In this document: positions 6,539 through 8,441 of the stretch, piece by piece
How positions within the stretch are numbered: position 1 is the stretch's first letter
Layout of the letters: each line of letters starts with the position of its first letter
Assembly: GCA_964484515.1 (NCBI GenBank)
Contig: CAZAGT010000220.1
Coordinates: forward strand, 1 to 8,441
DNA from: CAZAGT01 sp964484515
GTDB taxonomy: Bacteria > Desulfobacterota > DSM-4660 > Desulfatiglandales > HGW-15
DNA length: 8,441 nt
Direction: 5' to 3'
The notes under the pieces: generated by a model
What the model was told of the DNA's origin: nothing
The model's database searches: none
What the model saw: the letters and a program-made list of their open reading frames with translations, nothing else
Made by a program: the position numbers and the translations under genes

Positions 6539-7252
6539 ATGAGAGAATTTGACGTGGAAACACTTTCGGAATTCAACGGCAAAGATGGAAAGCCGGTATA
6601 CATCGCCTACGAAGGTAAAGTCTATGACGTTAGCGCCAGTAAGCTGTGGCCGGGGGGCGTTCACATGAAACGCCATCATGCCGGGGGCGACTTGACCACC
6701 GATATCCAGGCCGCCCCACACGACACTGACGTTCTGGAAAGATACCCTCAGGTGGGCATCCTGAAGAAAGACACCACGGCCGAACGGGAGATGCCGCGTG
6801 TCTTGGCATGGCTCTTGGCCCGCTTTCCCATGCTCCGCCGTCATCCGCACCCCATGACGGTCCATTTCCCGATCGTCTTCATGTTTTCCACGACCCTCTT
6901 TAACGTCCTCTACCTGATCACGGGCATCAAGGCCTTCGAGCTGACCGCCCTACATTGCCTTGGGGCCGGGATCTTTTTTACGCCCCTCGTCATCCTGACG
7001 GGCTACTACACCTGGTGGCTTAACTACATGGCCAAGCCGGTGCGGTCGGTCAAGATCAAACGACCGGTGGCCATTATCATGTTCGCGATTCAGATCATCC
7101 TATTTGTCTGGCGTGTTGTGGAGCCGGACATCCTGAGCTCATTCACGGCGGCAGCGGTCATCTACTTCTTGCTGGTCCTATCCCTCCTACCCCTGGTGAC
7201 GATCCTCGGCTGGTTTGGGGCGATGATGACCTTCCCCATAGAGCGCGAATAA
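6539..7252 (+). CDS. Cytochrome b5-like domain fused to DUF2231 membrane domain
   Basis: A 237-residue two-domain protein. Residues 1-77 form a short cytochrome b5-like heme/steroid-binding domain (YVYD-type core at 21-31, AGGDLT at 48-53, APH at 59-61). His61 aligns with the second axial His of cytochrome b5, but the HPGG His position is Trp37; His42, His46 and His47 lie close by. Residues about 95-233 are a DUF2231-type domain with four membrane segments (about 107-128, 137-160, 176-193, 202-230), starting with the family hallmark HPHPMTVHFPI (102-112). The soluble domain should face the cytoplasm, since no signal peptide precedes it. A strong AGGAGG (6524-6529) lies nine bases before the ATG, 18 bases after the prenyltransferase stop. 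It is probably a membrane redox or heme-binding component; its partner is unknown. Confidence 0.85.
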   Translation: MREFDVETLSEFNGKDGKPVYIAYEGKVYDVSASKLWPGGVHMKRHHAGGDLTTDIQAAPHDTDVLERYPQVGILKKDTTAEREMPRVLAWLLARFPMLRRHPHPMTVHFPIVFMFSTTLFNVLYLITGIKAFELTALHCLGAGIFFTPLVILTGYYTWWLNYMAKPVRSVKIKRPVAIIMFAIQIILFVWRVVEPDILSSFTAAAVIYFLLVLSLLPLVTILGWFGAMMTFPIERE

Positions 7253-7486
7253 AATATCGCAGAACCTCTTCGCCAAGAAATACGAGTTGACCTACGAAGT
7301 ATCTGCAATTTCTTGGGCCGTAGATATTTCTGGATTACCTATCACACCAAACCTGTGATCTATGGCAGGTATCCCAGACCAACGAGCAGAAAGAGAGGGC
7401 GGCGCAAAGGGTGCCTTGAAAAAGTTCACGAATGAAGTATAGCTATCATTACTGCCAACTCGCGACGGTCAACCAATTTGTGAACT
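7252..7486 (+). other. Gene-less stretch with consecutive inverted repeats after the operon
   Basis: From the stop codon onward no convincing frame is open, but at least four inverted repeats follow one another: CCAAGAAAT/ATTTCTTGG (7273-7281, 7308-7316) inside AAATATC/GATATTT (7252-7258, 7323-7329); TCTGG/CCAGA with TACCT/AGGTA (7329-7378) enclosing ATCACA/TGTGAT (7341-7359); GGCGC/GTGCC (7401-7415); and AGTTCAC/GTGAACT (7423-7486). None is followed by a plus-strand T run, so a classical terminator is not evident. On the minus strand the last repeat is followed by TTTTT (7422-7418 region). It could be a structured 3' end, a small RNA or decayed DNA; no known RNA family is recognised, and the strand is not fixed by the palindromes. 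Confidence 0.3.
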
Positions 7487-7750
7487 ATACACATACAAGA
7501 GCAACGAAAAGGCCATTGGATTTCTCTTGACTTTCACTCCATTTTGATCAATCCTTTAGAGCATTACCTAACTTACCTTATTTAGCTTAGTCTGAGACCA
7601 TTTCATGGCGAAGAATCTCAAAGTCTGTATTTTTGGCTCCTGACGGGAACCGTTTCCGTGGGGAGCTACTCCTGTTCCTGTCCGTACCCTCCGGTGGCAC
7701 CTGGAGCGAGCTATTAAAACTCAAGGCGGTCCTCTCTATTCCTCAAAGAA
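7487..7750 (+). other. AT-rich spacer with a GC-rich hairpin cluster before the secreted protein
   Basis: Bases 7500-7620 are AT-rich (about 38% GC in two 60-base lines that I counted) and include a TTGACT (7528-7533) with no matching -10 box at a normal distance. A GC-rich block then holds three hairpins in a row: ACGGGAA-CCG-TTTCCGT (7643-7659), GGAG-CTA-CTCC (7662-7672) and CTCCGG-TGGCAC-CTGGAG (7689-7706). No T run follows them. They could be part of the leader of the downstream gene. A plus-strand frame from a TTG near 7633 overlaps the next gene in another frame and is not credited. Confidence 0.28.
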
Positions 7751-7759
7751 GTGAACTCG

Positions 7760-8389
7760 ATGAAGAGACATATTTATACGGCTTTGGCATCTGGTTTATT
7801 CTTCGGTTCGGTCCTATCGGCAGAAGCATGGGAGAAAACATTTTTTTTGCAGGGCGTTAGAGAATTCATGGCAACAGGATCGAGTGGCAGGTGTTGCGAA
7901 ATCACGTTTCTAGGTGCGATTAAGAACGCAGATGCCGAAACGATCGGTTCCTTTGTAGCAGTTCTCGATTTCAAAGAAATTGAAGATATGGAAGCGTGCC
8001 GCGGAAAGAATGATATTACAAGACTTACGTTGACAATGGTTTTCACATCGGGAAACTATGCTGGCAACAAACTCGTCGCGGGAATGAGGGATCGGAGAGG
8101 GATGCCTGATGTATTTTGGGACCACAATGAAGACAAAAACGCAATCGGAGACTTGAAAGGCGACTGCCCAACGTCTGAGGACAGCACGTGGGATCCCCGC
8201 CGAGATGATGGCATGGAGGTGACGATAGCGAGATTAGGGAAAGAAGCCGGTATAAGACTCGAAGTGAAACGGGGAACAACAACGGCATTTTTCAGCATGA
8301 AACAGATATTTCTGAAGGGTTGGCTTTGTCATAATTGCCCACATTCTCAGAAATTGATCGGGAGCGTACGAATGGTTCGATATCCTTAG
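7760..8389 (+). CDS. Unrecognised secreted protein with six cysteines
   Basis: A 209-residue protein (from the ATG at 7760) with a clear Sec-type signal peptide: basic start MKRH, hydrophobic core about 5-19, and an AEA cleavage site predicting cleavage after residue 23. The mature part, about 186 residues, is polar, without further membrane segments, and has six cysteines (45, 46, 80, 136, 190, 193). It ends with C190-H-N-C193-P-H. This suggests disulfides or metal binding in the periplasm or outside the cell. I do not recognise the family. A GTG at 7751 in the same frame is an alternative start; the ATG is preferred because it gives a compact signal peptide and has GAAG (7748-7751) at a usable distance, though the ribosome binding site is weak. 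GC is lower than in the operon and AGA/GGA/AAA codons are frequent, which fits recent acquisition. Function unknown. Confidence 0.65.
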   Translation: MKRHIYTALASGLFFGSVLSAEAWEKTFFLQGVREFMATGSSGRCCEITFLGAIKNADAETIGSFVAVLDFKEIEDMEACRGKNDITRLTLTMVFTSGNYAGNKLVAGMRDRRGMPDVFWDHNEDKNAIGDLKGDCPTSEDSTWDPRRDDGMEVTIARLGKEAGIRLEVKRGTTTAFFSMKQIFLKGWLCHNCPHSQKLIGSVRMVRYP

Positions 8390-8441
8390 GAGACTGTCGA
8401 AAAACCTTCTCCTGAGAGGCTGATGGAAAATGCCCAGATGT
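8390..8441. repeat. Possible left end of a dispersed intergenic repeat
   Basis: Directly at the stop of the secreted-protein gene begins AGACTGTCGAAAAA (8391-8404), followed by a run ending GCCCAGATGT. From memory this resembles ends of dispersed intergenic repeats with CTGTCGAAAA / TTTTCGACAG termini in several bacterial genomes, but the other end is outside the window and no copy occurs elsewhere in it. It could also be ordinary 3' sequence. Confidence 0.25.

Noticed and set aside
7253..7330. Intrinsic terminator of the mrp operon
   Set aside because: The inverted repeats here are AT-rich with long loops and no T run follows on the plus strand.
7252..7486. A retron-like or other reverse transcriptase-associated RNA
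   Set aside because: Inverted repeats are present, but no reverse transcriptase or effector gene is in the window, and no paired a1/a2 ends were found.
7633..7860. Plus-strand frame of 75 codons overlapping the signal peptide region of the secreted protein
   Set aside because: It uses a TTG start with no ribosome binding site and overlaps the gene with a clear signal peptide in another frame. A frameshift link at the T8 tract was considered, but the signal peptide is already complete in the downstream frame.
8327..8344. CHNC near the end of the secreted protein as a c-type heme motif
   Set aside because: A CXXCH motif needs His directly after the second Cys; here Pro follows and His comes one residue later.

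Overview
The window looks like bacterial chromosome from a moderately GC-rich, probably Gram-negative organism. The Mrp genes, the UbiA-type enzyme and the cytochrome b5/DUF2231 protein suggest an environmental lineage such as Desulfobacterota, Nitrospirota or NC10. That placement is a guess from gene style, not from a marker gene. No rRNA, tRNA, CRISPR array or complete mobile element was seen.

Layout. At the left edge a possible minus-strand gene runs out of the window (1-109, weak). A short Hsp20-family chaperone lies on the minus strand (279-599), with a candidate terminator behind it and a leader that could hide its ribosome binding site. A 392-base divergent intergenic region (600-991) then carries candidate promoters for both directions. 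The core is a tightly packed plus-strand operon: mrpA (992-3295), mrpB (3292-3699), mrpC (3701-4048), mrpD (4056-5570), a UbiA-family prenyltransferase (5567-6520) and a cytochrome b5-like/DUF2231 membrane protein (6539-7252). Two junctions are ATGA overlaps and the other gaps are 1 to 18 bases. After it comes about 500 bases without a convincing gene but with several inverted repeats. A lower-GC gene for an unrecognised secreted, cysteine-containing protein follows (7760-8389), and then 52 bases that may be the end of a dispersed repeat.

How the genes may work together. MrpA-D are the large subunits of a multisubunit monovalent cation/proton antiporter related to complex I. MrpE, F and G are absent here; their usual place after mrpD is taken by the prenyltransferase gene, whose start codon overlaps the mrpD stop. 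The co-transcribed UbiA-type enzyme (lipid or quinone prenylation) and cytochrome b5/DUF2231 protein (probably membrane-bound heme) suggest a link between the antiporter module and membrane redox chemistry. That link is inference from gene order only.

The most useful leads are the Mrp set without EFG fused to a redox/prenyl cassette, the possible switch-like hsp20 leader, the inverted-repeat block after the operon, and the compositionally distinct secreted orphan.
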